A DNA stretch of 64,000 bases from Amoebidium appalachense (taxonomy: Eukaryota; Ichthyosporea). The DNA is taken from assembly GCA_963693365.1 (NCBI GenBank), contig CAVNZM010000004.1, positions 248,001 to 312,000 of the forward strand, written 5' to 3'. The notes beneath the pieces are model-generated. The model made no database searches, had not been told where the DNA came from, and saw nothing but the letters and a program-made list of their open reading frames with translations. The translations under genes and the position numbers were made by a program. Of the stretch, positions 10,456 through 21,132 are shown in pieces. How positions within the stretch are numbered: the first letter of the stretch is position 1; every line of letters begins with the position of its first letter.

Positions 10456-10776
10456 TTAAAAGTCCGAGTGACTTGTTTGTCTCAGAGTGGTGTCGTACTC
10501 CGCAGCACCCGTCTTCTTATTGAAATAGTATATGACTGCATACACCAATGGTGTAACCAATAAACATGTGAGGACAATAGCAGCGCTGACGTACACCAGA
10601 TACATTTTGTTCACTTTCTCTCTAGCATTCGGTTCGGACTTCATTAAATTGTACCAGTGTATATTTGCAACGACACTGCATATAGATATCACATAAAGAA
10701 TGCCTGTGGTGACCGTGCTGTCGAACATGTACGTGTACCTCACAAAACTTTCAGTATCCGACGTGTTACACCCCAA
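10456..10776 (-). CDS. small protein with two predicted membrane helices, unrecognised
   Basis: A single-exon frame of 106 residues. I do not recognise the family. It has two hydrophobic segments: about residues 22-43 (TTGILYVISICSVV core) and 60-86 (YLVYVSAAIVLTCLLVTPLV core). A short loop with KSEPNAREKVNK lies between them, and the tail is polar, ending SHSDF. The composition is that of a real protein rather than repeat translation, and it is one of few non-repetitive frames here. It is divergent from the zinc-module gene at 11033, with 256 bp between the two starts. No polyadenylation signal is clear downstream, where the 28-bp array begins. It could also be one exon of a larger gene. Confidence 0.5.
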   Translation of the reverse strand: MGCNTSDTESFVRYTYMFDSTVTTGILYVISICSVVANIHWYNLMKSEPNAREKVNKMYLVYVSAAIVLTCLLVTPLVYAVIYYFNKKTGAAEYDTTLRQTSHSDF

Positions 10777-11032
10777 AAGTGACCTCTCTGAGATCTTGCC
10801 TGTGGTACAAACTCTTGATGCCGTGTTGCTCTTGTGTTTTACCAGTACCCCTCTCTCCAGATGCCGAATTTAGATTGGAATTCGTGAATACACCCATGTG
10901 ATTGGTCAGTGGTTTGGCACCAAGAGATTGATTGATATGCCATCAACCAGTCAACAAAAAGTACTCGCTTTTACTTTTTGTCTCGCTTCACCCCAATCCA
11001 AGAACAGTGCACACCAAAACAAAACACTAGAA
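10777..11032. promoter_or_regulatory. short shared upstream region of two divergent genes
   Basis: 256 bp separate the start codons at 10776 (minus) and 11033 (plus). It contains GATTGGTCAG at about 10900 (CCAAT on the minus strand) and CCCCAATCCAAG at about 10991 (CCAAT on the plus strand). No clear TATA box is seen. Confidence 0.4.
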
Positions 11033-11515
11033 ATGGGAGACGCACTTTTGCGCCCCGATTCGGTTGACCCCGAACGATGCCCTGCATTTGCACCCTCAAA
11101 AAAAGCCCAGTGCAAAAACAAAAAGAAAACATGCCCACACCACAAGGACGGCTTCAAGCCCTGGGTATGCTTTGCCCCTGCCACCGGTGTCCTCCTCTAC
11201 AGCGACAACACCATCAACATCCTCCACCCCCACAAGGCCGGGGACTATGCTCATGCAAACCTCCTGCTGGACGACCTCCTGGCCGCCTTTACAGTCGCAG
11301 AAATGCAGCGCCCTCGCACCGAGCGCACCGGGGTACCCGCGCTGACTGTGTCCACTCCGGATCCACCCATGGGTGCACCACAGCCACCGGTTGCAGCTGC
11401 AGCGGTGGGTGTGGGCAGGGAAAATGGGTACTGCCAGGGCAAAACCAAGGCTGGCAATCCCTGCAAAAACAGGGTGAAATCTACGACCCATTGCCATAAG
11501 CACAAGCCCAAATAA
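11033..11515 (+). CDS. protein with two C-x(9,10)-C-x(6,9)-C-x2-H zinc-knuckle-like modules
   Basis: A single-exon protein of 160 residues. I chose the ATG at 11033 (AGAAATGG); the frame stays open upstream to 10898, but through promoter-like sequence. The N-terminal module (residues 16-36) has C-x10-C-x6-C-x2-H with CKNKKKTCPHH. The C-terminal module has C-x9-C-x9-C-x2-H with CQGKTKAGNPC and CHKH. The second module resembles short Cys/His motifs (CxGxTxxGxxC...CxxH) scattered in viral, bacterial and eukaryotic proteins and presumed to bind zinc. Between them is a Leu/Ala-rich region with DYAHANLLLDDLLAAF, then a Pro/Ala linker. The stop codon lies inside an AATAAA signal. Function is unknown; nucleic-acid or protein binding is an inference. 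Confidence 0.65.
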   Translation: MGDALLRPDSVDPERCPAFAPSKKAQCKNKKKTCPHHKDGFKPWVCFAPATGVLLYSDNTINILHPHKAGDYAHANLLLDDLLAAFTVAEMQRPRTERTGVPALTVSTPDPPMGAPQPPVAAAAVGVGRENGYCQGKTKAGNPCKNRVKSTTHCHKHKPK

Positions 11516-11516
11516 A
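11511..11516 (+). terminator. AATAAA polyadenylation signal overlapping stop
   Basis: AATAAA includes the TAA stop (11513-11515) of the preceding gene and is followed by an A run. If used, the 3' untranslated region would be only about 20 bases. Confidence 0.5.
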
Positions 11517-11559
11517 AAAACCACCCACACACCCACACGTGCCAACATACACTATCCTC

Positions 11560-12000
11560 CCCGTGAGTGGCATGCCAGTCTCCCCAGCCCCCCTGCTCCC
11601 CAGTCCCCCCTGCTCCCCTGCTCCCCTGCCCCCCTGCTCCCCTGCCACATGCACACCCACACACTGGGTGGCCCCCCAGCCCCCCTGCCTGCCGGAACCA
11701 GGCCCCCCAGTGGTGGCATTCCAACACGTGCATGCTAGAAGATCGTGCTACATGAACAAATGGTCTTAACTCAGCCATACACACAACCATGGTTCCCCCA
11801 CTCTCCCCAGCCTCCTGTGCACGTGTGCCTCCCCCCCCCTGCCCCCCTGCCCCCCCCTGCTGCCGGAACCACGGCCCCCAGTGGTGGCAGTGAGTGTCCC
11901 CCCTGCCTCCCCTGCACGTGTGCCCCCCTGCCTCCCCTGCACGTGTGCCCCCCCTGCCTCCCCTGCCTCCCGGAACCACGCCCCGGCGCAGTGGCAGCTA
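11560..12000. repeat. C-rich imperfect repeats
   Basis: A CCCCTGCTCCCCTGC-type stretch (11580-11650), then three imperfect copies of TGCCGGAACCACGGCCCCCA with GTGGTGGCA (11688, 11862 and 11966, the last diverged), separated by CACGTGTGCCCCCCTGCCTC repeats. No credible gene is seen in 11516-12238. Confidence 0.6.
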
Positions 12001-12024
12001 TTTTTAGATATAGAGATTCCATGG

Positions 12025-12124
12025 CCACATGGCCAGATGGCCAGATCATTTTGCTCACCGTTTTATCCCGTTTTATCCACCTTTTTCCACACACTGAATT
12101 TGACCTGGCCATCTGGCCATCTGG
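12025..12124. other. inverted repeat with 25-nt arms
   Basis: ATGGCCAGATGGCCAG (12029-12044) is the exact reverse complement of CTGGCCATCTGGCCAT (12105-12120). With neighbouring matches the arms reach about 25 nt with three mismatches. The loop of about 60 bases contains CCGTTTTATCCCGTTTTATC. It lies 115 bp before the large palindrome. Confidence 0.75.
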
Positions 12125-12238
12125 GTAGAGACCGTTTTCTGTTCTGATATTGGAGAACTGTCTGATAGTGATAGCAAATGTCATTCGAAGAACAATCGGG
12201 AAACCCCGTGGTGTGACAACCAATCAGAATGAAGCAAT

Positions 12239-12639
12239 ATTGGGATATTCGGGTTGGTTGTAAGGTTTTCCGGGTCGGGCCGAAGGCCCTAACGGGCCGC
12301 AGGCCCGCCTATTGGGCCGCCAGGCCCTAGGCCGCCAGGCCCGGGGCCCCGGGGACCGGGGGCCCGACCCGGCCCGCGAGCCACCCCCGGCCCGGCCCGG
12401 CCCGGCCCGCGGGGGCCCGGCGGCCCGGGGTTAGCAGCCGCTGCTAACCCCGGGCCGCCGGGCCCCCACGGGCCGGGCCGGGCCGGGCCGGGGGTGGCTC
12501 GCGGGCCGGGTCGGGCCCCCGGTCCCCGGGGCCCCGGGCCTGGCGGCCTAGGGCCTGGCGGCCCAATAGGCGGGCCTGCGGCCCGTTAGGGCCTTCGGCC
12601 CGACCCGGAAAACCTTACAACCAACCCGAATATCCCAAT
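12239..12639. repeat. 401-bp near-perfect palindrome
   Basis: The two arms of 200 nt are reverse complements around a single central base at 12439 (TTAGCAGC-C-GCTGCTAA). Reading both arms base by base I find one mismatch (C versus T in the GGCCCGYGGGGG segment) and no length difference. Termini are ATTGGGATATTCGGG and CCCGAATATCCCAAT; symmetry stops abruptly at 12238/12640. The arms are extremely GC-rich, with GGCCC-type subrepeats, while the flanks are AT-balanced. I see no convincing target-site duplication and no coding sequence. It could be a fold-back or MITE-type element, a structural locus, or an assembly artefact. Confidence 0.95.
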
Positions 12640-13550
12640 TCTAAACCGGTCTGAGCTTCCCGAAAATCGTTTTATTACATCCAATGACCTTGCGAGTTGC
12701 TAGGAGGTGTAACTGAAACGGCAGATATTGGCCAATCAATCTAACCAATCACTAAATTGTAATCTGAAAAGGGGTAAATATGCTATCTCGACCACCATGG
12801 GCTCCTTAGGTACAGTACACGCTCGTTTCCAAAGAGAAATAGCATACCTTTGTGCTGTAGCTCTAGAAGCAGTCTGGTTGACTTTTCTTTACTAGTATAT
12901 ATAAGACAAAATAAATTTCTTTCATTATAATTTCTCCCCTGGCTCTTCTGGCCCGGTCTTGGAAACCATAGATGGTTAGTAAAAGCAGCTGTCACGTTCT
13001 TTTGCCGCGCTCCACATGTCAGAATCCTAACACCATATAAAGCCGGACCTGGCGAGCTGGGAACTTCCTGAGAGCACCCGCCTGACTCCAAGGAGTTTAC
13101 TTATAAAAGTTTTTCTTTGTTTGTTTCATGTTTTGACGCTTGAAGTAAGAATAAGCCATTTCAGACCTTTGCGGCCAGCCAACATGCAGGCACTTGCATG
13201 CACATGAATGACAGCCATACTTCTGTCACAAACTTCTGGGCACATTTTGCCAGTACGTTTAAGTTGGGCGTAGCTACACACATGTCAACCGTCTGTTGCT
13301 GATGTACAGAAACAAGGCGTACGCGTGTGACAGCCCACATCCACGATACAAATGTAAGCATGGGCCCCAATCAGCCATTTCTAACGTGGCTGTCCCACTG
13401 TGCCCGCACATGCAGTCAGCATGCGTCTGCACAGGTACAAAGGCAGGCATGGGGCTGAGCCCCCATCAGTCGTGCGTACGTTTGACATCCAGAAGATCAA
13501 GGCTTGCTTTGAACGTTTCCCACCTAACCACAACGCACACACCACACATC
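12640..13550 (+). other. region upstream of caleosin; possible promoter
   Basis: Two CCAATCA motifs (12732 and 12745), AT-rich sequence with TATATATAAG (about 12894) and CATATAAAG (13035-13042) in plus orientation. The caleosin ATG is about 510 bp beyond the second TATA-like site, so either the 5' untranslated region is long or these sites belong to something else. No protein-coding exon is recognised. Confidence 0.35.
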
Positions 13551-15217
13551 ATGGACACCAGCGGACCAGCAAGCGGTGGCGGGGTCGGGGCGGACATTTT
13601 GACTGCTGTTGCGGCTGCGCCCATCACGCAGGAGCGGCCTGTGGACCCCACGCTGGCGAAGACGCTGCCCAACCCCGGCTGCCCGCGTGCCATGCACGTG
13701 GTGGACCGTGCACACCCGCACGAGGGCGACTATGCGCTGCCGCCCGGCGGGCAGGGCAAGAGTGTGCTGCAGCAGCATTGTGTGTACTGGGACGAGGACG
13801 GCGATGGCATCATCTGGCCGCGCGACACGTGGCGGGGCTTCCACGACCTGGGCTTCAACTGGCTGCTGTCCATCGTCGCAGTGCTGGTGCGTGTCCGCAT
13901 GTGCCTGTGGCTTTGTTGGTGTGTTAACGTTGGCCTCAGCTGGTGGTGTTGTGGCTGTGCGTGTTGTGTTTTTGTAGTGTGTGAGAGCTCCTAAATTCAC
14001 CCGTTCTTTTTATCTTTCGCTGAATCTGGCCACCTGCAATGCATTGCTTTAACATATGGTGGTTTCATTTTTTTCGTTTCAAAAGAATGAAGGAAGCCTA
14101 AGCCACGGGCCCATTCTGATCTGTGGCTGGCTTTAGTGAAGATTCGACTTACTTTGCAGTCAAATGTTCGTTTGGTTTTGGGATACTATCTAACGAATAT
14201 CGGTTGTGGCTAGACGTTTCATCCCTATCCAAGATTCTCTCTGTGTAATGTAGACAGGTTTTGTTCACATTTCATATGGGCAGAAATCAATTTACCCGTA
14301 ATTCGCATGTTTGGCTGTGTGTATGCCATTAGACTCCTCCTTTTTCCCACGTCTGCCAAGTGTCGAGAGCTCCTCCGACCATTTCAGGATTTTGGCCTCG
14401 ATGTGCACACTGCCCCTTACGACTTTTGCGCTCAGGCTTTCATGTGAAGATTTCTCCTGGACCAGCAGTTACAAGTGCACTGTAGGGGCCAATTGAACAT
14501 ACATGTGCCGTAACGGTTATTAGATGCTAACTAACCCCCTGCCCCCCCCCCCCTCTCCTGCCCGCCTCCCCCACCCCTCTCCCACTCCCTCCAACGCAAA
14601 CTTTTCCATCTCTTCCTCCTCCCCCCTCTCCCCTCCCCCCCTCTCCCCCCCTCCCCCCCCCCCCCTCCCCCTCCCCCCTCTCCTCTCTCCCTCCGTCCTT
14701 CGCTCTTGTTCTCTCTCTCTCTCTCTCTCTGTCCCCACTGCCACTGAAACACCCCCCTCCCGTGACTCACACATACACACACATACACACTCACATACAT
14801 ACACACACGCACACATGCACCGTGGCACAGCTGATCCACCTCAACTTCAGCGTGCCGTCGCAGAACACGTGGTTCCCCGACCCCCGCCTGCCTGTCTATC
14901 TTGAGCGCATCCACCTGTGCAAGCACGGCAGCGACAGCGAGGTCTACGACACAGAGGGCCGCTTTGTGCCCGAAAAGTTCGAGGAGCTGTTTTCAAAGTA
15001 TGACCGCGACAACAAGGTAAGGGGAATTTCAAATGCCCCCCCCCCCCCCCCTCCCCCTCCCCCCCCCGCCCCCTTCCCCCTCTCCGCGCCCTCTATCTGA
15101 GGCATGGGCCTTGCATCCACACATGCACAAATCCCCCCCCCCCCCCCCCCCCCCTCCGGCGCCTGCGCATACACCTGCGCACATGTGTATGTGCTTGCGC
15201 ACGCACTCACTGCGGTG

Positions 15218-15256
<39 letters not shown>

Positions 15257-15901
15257 GCATGCACGCGCACACGTCACACGCACGCGCCCAAATTATATCC
15301 TCTCCCTCCTCGCGCTCCTCCTCTCTGGTGCATGCGCATGCACGCAGGCAAGCATGCATGCGCCCACGTGCATGCAAAAAAAGACGCCACACGCACACAC
15401 ATGCATGCGCGAACAACAACAACAACAAAAAAAAAAAACAAGTTGAAACTTCACGCATACAAGATGCATAGAAAGAAGGAATTGCCACATAACAGTAACC
15501 TTCCACACACCCACAATTTTTTTAACAGAGAAGCCTACCCCTAGACCCACTGAAACACCCACCTACCCACCAAACCACTCACTCGTCCTCCATCCCCTCC
15601 CCCCCCCCTCCTCCCTATCACCACCCCAACCCCACAACCACCACAACTGCCCACCCTTTAAACACAGGGGGCGCTGTCGTTCTGGGAGCTGTGGGACATG
15701 ACACAGGCCATGCGCAACTATATGGACGTGGTGGGGTGGATGAGTGCAAAGGTCGAGTGGTTCACGCTGTACTGGCTGTGTGCCAGCAACGGGGTGGTCA
15801 GCAAGGAGCACGTGGCCAAGCAGTACAACGGCACCCTGTTCTTCGACCTGGCCCAGCAGACAAGGGCAAAGCGCGCCGCAAAGGCCGGAAAGGCCGCCTA
15901 G
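13551..15901 (+). CDS. caleosin (EF-hand haem peroxygenase of lipid droplets)
   Basis: Three exons (13551-13886, 14831-15016, 15668-15901), all phase 0, give 251 residues, a usual caleosin length. Caleosins sit on lipid droplets or ER membranes, bind Ca2+ through one EF-hand and, as haem proteins, oxygenate unsaturated fatty acids using hydroperoxides. Visible here are the Ca2+ loop DEDGDGIIWPRD (residues 81-92); the two family histidines proposed as haem ligands, His76 (LQQHC) and His144 (CKHGSDSEVYDTEGRF); a hydrophobic segment FNWLLSIVAVLLIHLNFSVP with the proline-knot-like PDPRLPVY after it; and the C-terminal LSFWELWDMT...VEWFTLYWL block. The start gives a short Ala/Gly-rich N-terminus without a signal peptide. 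Intron 2 has poly-C, (CA)n and A-rich tracts. An AATAAA follows the stop by 85 bp. Confidence 0.96.
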
Positions 15902-15985
15902 GGCCTATTGGCTGGTGGTCATGTGACCTGTGGTCGTATCAAATTGATGGCACATGGGGACAGTTGTGCTGGGACTCAACACATA

Positions 15986-15991
15986 AATAAA
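15986..15991 (+). terminator. polyadenylation signal of caleosin gene
   Basis: AATAAA within ACACATAAATAAAGAC, 85 bp downstream of the caleosin stop. Confidence 0.65.
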
Positions 15992-16258
15992 GACATTGAC
16001 GGATTTCTGCCTGGTGCATGTTACAATTTGCTTTTCCGGTGTGTATGTAGACTGGTTCACTGGTGTCCAAGTCTAAAGAGCAGCTGACATGTATGGTGAA
16101 ATTATTGGCAGCCATCCCGGCTGCCCAAGCAGTTTTCTGTTCCAAGTTTCGGGAAGATTCGGGTAGCAGTAAACCTGCACGTGGTCTGGTCGTACAAAGA
16201 TCATGGCCGATGCATAAAAAAGGTTGACTGGAAAGAGGTGGAAAAGACTTGTCATCCT

Positions 16259-16292
<34 letters not shown>

Positions 16293-17737
16293 CTGCCCCG
16301 CAGGCTCTCTCACTTTTTGCTTTAGAAACGTTCACTGAGGGACCTGAAAGCAGGTGCTACAGCTAGTCTGACACCGCACGACTAGTGTAACGTTTACTCG
16401 GACACACAGCCCCGCCCAAGTGACCCAAGTCTGGAATGTACCAGCCTTTTATAGTCCCTTGGTTTCCGCCGGGTCCGGAGAGCACTGCTCGCATACTTCT
16501 GTAAGGCGACAGCCAATAGGCATGTGGCCCTACTTATAATAAAGTACATGACATATACATGAGTACATGAGCTTCTCCTGGGTGATCATAAGATAGCTTC
16601 ACGTTATACTACACTGCTACATGTGTATGTCTAGTGCTGAATAAAGTGTCTACGGCACACAGTGTGTGCCGTACACCTAAGATACATGCTGGCAAAGTGT
16701 TCACGTCCTTTGCATCGCTCCTAACTGCATACTTAAGGTGCAGAGCAACTGCCCTAATAAGGAATACAGCTAAAAGTGATGCAGCCGATTGGTAGCTGCT
16801 TCCGAGGCTCTATTCCAGGCTCTGGCGAGAAGACACAAAGGCACGTAGACTGGTTGTGGGGGAACAGCACGGTGTGCACGTGAATGTACACAACCATGTC
16901 TACACCCCCCCCTCCCTAGGGGCAACGAAGGGCAACTGCACCGAGTGCCCACATGCCCTGCCCTTAAGGGGGATCAACCTTAACGTCTGCGTTTGCGCAC
17001 ATGCTGTTGGGTGCCCTTGCGCTGATTTTTGATTGTCTATCTGCATTGCTGTGGTCCTTCCCGGCACGGTGGTGGACGTCATAGGTGTATGCAGACAGGG
17101 CCATCTGCCAGCCAGCAACAATGGGCTCGGGGGCATCACCATTACCATATATGGAAGTCAGCGAAGAATTGTCTGTGCGTAAAAAAATTGACGTGATTTT
17201 TGGCCAATCTGAAATGTTTGCGCAAACACACGGATGGACGTAATTTTGCATTTTGATGCCCCTTTGGCCTTTTCAGCCTTACAATACATGCCCCCATCCC
17301 CCCCCCTCGCCCCCTCCCTTCCCGTCACTCCCGTCCCTCCCCCCCGATGGAGCGGGGCCTTGATGCATTAGGCTTCAGCCACCCATCCGATCGGAGAAGA
17401 AACGTGAAGGGCTGGGGGAGGGGGGGGGAGGGGGGGGGGGGGGGGGGAAGGGGGAGGGGGAGTTTGCTTGTCGAGGGTTAATATGCGTGCAGTTACGGAC
17501 ATTCGAGCAACTGTATCTGGTTTGGATGCCAGCCAGTGGCATTGCCTAAGGAATCATTTCATGCATAGGGGGTCATGGGGGGGTGGGGGTGGGATTCTTG
17601 CTTATAATGTTCGGATGTCTCATAATGTGTGTGTGTGTGTGTGCGTGTTTATATGCCCGCGGGTCTTTCATCTAGCCCTTGTGTGCCGTGGATAAATGCA
17701 TCTCAGTGGTCCCCCATGACCATCTAAGGCAATGATG
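15992..17737. other. intergenic region between convergent genes, with retroelement remains
   Basis: Apart from the RNase H fragment described separately, it holds a poly-C tract (16260-16291), a stretch with CTTTTATAGTCCC and TTATAATAAAG (16387-16621) that starts TGTAACG and ends CTGCTACA and could be a solo LTR, a poly-G tract (17416-17460) and a short (GT)n at 17630. No target-site duplication or intact gene was found. Confidence 0.4.
17024..17185 (-). pseudogene. Ty3/Gypsy-type RNase H fragment
   Basis: About 54 residues in one frame match the C-terminal part of the RNase H domain of Ty3/Gypsy retrotransposons: a TDN/LTSIYG segment (usual TDHxSL), then WQMALSAYTYDVHHRAGKDH followed by NADRQSK, equivalent to the family pattern RW...L..Y.F.I.HRPGK.N.VADALSR. 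The Leu-Ser of LSR is replaced by Gln-Ser, and no reverse transcriptase or integrase is found on either side. It is a decayed insertion, not a functional element. Its orientation is opposite to caleosin. Confidence 0.7.
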
Positions 17738-18045
17738 TCACGTGCTTGGTGCCCCATCCACCAATGGCATGGGGGGCAGCTCCAGGCCATCATAGCCCAT
17801 CTCCACCCTCAGCCCATGCTGCTCACTGTACGTGCCCAGTGCCCTGCTAATGACGTCATAGTCACACAGGTGGTTGGCCCCCACCAGGATCGTGTGCCGT
17901 GCCTTCACCCTCTGCGCCACCTCAAGGCTCTGCAAACACACAGTCAGCCCCTCTTTTCATCATAACTTCCCCCCCCCCTCCCCCCCCCCCCCCCCTCCCC
18001 CATGCAACTCTCCTTTCCCCTGCTTCTTCCTCTCTCCCTCTCCCT

Positions 18046-18091
<46 letters not shown>

Positions 18092-18687
18092 CCCCTCCCC
18101 CCTTCCCCCCCTTCTCTCTCTCTTGCTCCCTCACCTCCCCCCCCCCCCCTCCCCCCCCCCCCCCCCCCCCCCACCACCACCACCACCACCACCACCACCA
18201 CCACCACCCCACCCCCGAGTGTCCAAACAGTACATGTGTACCTGGGGCAGGGACATGTGGGCCTTTGGCCTGTGGTAGACCGTGACGCCCTCTGGGGGGG
18301 CCTGTCGTGTGTAGTCGTAGGGGGCCGTGGCATCGGGCAGCTGGTCGGGCCACAGCATATCCAGCACTAGCAGCGCGCAGTGCTGGTGGTGGGTAAGCAT
18401 TGTTGCATGCAGCAGTGCGCACAAAACCAAGGAAGGAAATCGGACCCAACTAGACAGACAGAAAGGACCCCAGCCAGGACACCCCTGGCCTTCTCTGCCA
18501 ATCACCATATCAACCTCTAAGATCACATCATGGTGTTCGGCCCCTTCCTTCCCTGTACACATGTAACAACCCTGCCACCCCTAAAACCATCCCCCTCCCC
18601 CCCTCCCCCCCCCCCCCCCCCGTCCCAAAAAAAAAAAAACAGAAAAAAAAACACACACACGTGCGCACACAGCACCCACACGTGTGT

Positions 18688-18728
<41 letters not shown>

Positions 18729-18806
18729 CATGCACACAGGCATGCGTGCTTGCACACACACGCACACATGCACACATACATGCACACACGCGCGCGCTCG
18801 CGCAGT

Positions 18807-18855
<49 letters not shown>

Positions 18856-19596
18856 GAATCTGTTTGATCACATGATCTGGCACCTCGTGTGCGTCCGTAA
18901 TATAAGCAATATGGCGTCCAATCAGATAGCCGTTTGCACTGCACTCCCACCCATGCGGGCACTCAAGTGGCACGAACTCGATGCCCTCGATATTAAACGG
19001 CCTATCAGCAACCACTTTAAAATTTAACTGCGGCACAAATCCACTGCCCGTGGCCCTGCCACACAGCCATGGCATCTGCTTCGTTATCAAATCATAATCT
19101 CTCTGCCGCAGGTACACGGGTAGGCCGGTAGGATGCAGGTCGGGTCGGGTCCATTCCCTGCGGCCCGGATTGTATGTCAGAGATCGCACACGAAGCAGTG
19201 TGGAGGTGATCGGGTCCCAGGTAGGACCCCCTACACCCTCCCCCCCTCCCCCCCTCCCCTCCCCCCCCCCCCCCCCCAAAAAAAAAAAAAAAAAAAAAAA
19301 AAGGAAAGAAAAGAAAAGAAAAGAAAGAAAAGGAAAAATGAAAAAAGGAAAAAAAAAAAAGGCAAAAAAAAAAAAAAAAAAAAAAAAACCACTTGTCCCA
19401 CCTTACCCCAAGCCCATGCATGACATTATCTCCTCTGTGCCTTCACTATTTTGTTTGTTCATCCCAAAAGAACCCCCCCCCCCTCCCCCCTCCCCCTCCC
19501 CCCCCCCACCCCACGCAACCACCACTACCACCACCACCCTTGCCCACCCCACATGCCCCCCTTACCCCCCCCCCCCTCCCCCTCCCCCCCTCCCCC

Positions 19597-19635
<39 letters not shown>

Positions 19636-20490
19636 CTACAAAATAATAAATAATAAACAGACACACGTGCAGGCGTGCACGTACATCCGCACAAACCACC
19701 CCCCACCGGCCTCCTCGCAGACAAAGATACCCAGAAGTCTCGTTTCTACATTCAACCTTAATGTTGATCTCAAAGCCTTCCCAGCCTCCCCCCCCCCCCC
19801 TTCCCCCCCCCCCCCCCCCTTCCCCGCCCCACCACCACCACTCCTCCACACCACCACCCCCACCCCCACCACACACAACCATGCCACCCACGCACCGCAT
19901 ATCGTCCAATCCGGCGGCGGCATCCTGGTGCTCGTGGGTCAGGACGATGGCGTCGATGGAGGCCACGTCATATTTGGCAAAGAACTCCACGGCCATGTCG
20001 TAGAAGCTCTTTCCGCAATCCACTAGAATGTTCCGCTGCCGCCCGTCCACGTGTGGCACCTGAGGCCCACCAGTTTTGAGACGCCTGCACACAGAGATTC
20101 TCCGTTGACCCTCCCCTGCAGCCTTCCCTCCCCCCCCCTCCCCTCCACCCCTTCCCCCTTCGGGAGACGCACACACACCTATATCACAACACAATCATCC
20201 ACCCACCTGCAAAACAGGCAGCAAATCTGCAGCAGCCGCAAACACCACGAAATAAAAAAAAAACGCCTAACAAAAAGGAGAGATCGGTTCAGGAGATGCA
20301 GTTTATCTTATGTCTAGGCTTCGTACCTTCAGGTACACAAGACTAGTGCTGGGTGTGCAAGGGTGTATGGGAGAGTTTGGGGGGGGGGGGGGGGGGAGGA
20401 GGGGGGAAGGGGGGGAGGGCTGTGCGAGTGTGTCTGTATATTGTTTGTTTTAATGCGGGTGAACGGTTGTGTGCATGCGTGCGCGCGCGC

Positions 20491-20574
<84 letters not shown>

Positions 20575-21088
20575 ATGTGTGTTTGTGTGTGTGTGTGTGT
20601 GTGCGTGCGCGCGAGCGAGCACGCGCGTGCGTGTGTGTGTATGTGTGGTGTGTGTTTGGGCGTCCGGGCTAATATAGTATGTGTATGTGTATATAGCTTT
20701 GTATGTCGTAAGGTCATGAATGCAAGTATATTCGTGTGAACAAATATCTTAGCTGGAAAGGAAAGTAAGCCCTAGGGGACCACGAGCATGCAGGCACTGG
20801 CACAGAAGTGATGTGCATGACTTTCTGCGCACAATTTAACGTTTGTTTGCGTCTACAAATATATTATAGTTGCCGCAACCTCCTTCGCAGAAATGTGTAG
20901 CTGTGTGCACACACACAAACACAGACACACACAAAGTTTCCCCCATTCTCTGTTTTCTCTCTCTCCCTCTCTCATCTTTCTCTCTCCTTCTCTCTCAGTC
21001 TTCCCCTTCTCCCCCCCCCCCCCCCCTTCTCCTGTCTCTCTATCTCTCTCTCTCTCTCTTTCTCTCTTCCTCTCTCTCTCTCTCTCTC

Positions 21089-21132
<44 letters not shown>

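Noticed and set aside
12783-13091. Minus-strand frame of 102 codons near a TATA-like site
   Set aside because: Considered as part of an LTR or a small gene; no homology, no splice partner, and plus-strand promoter-like motifs overlap it.
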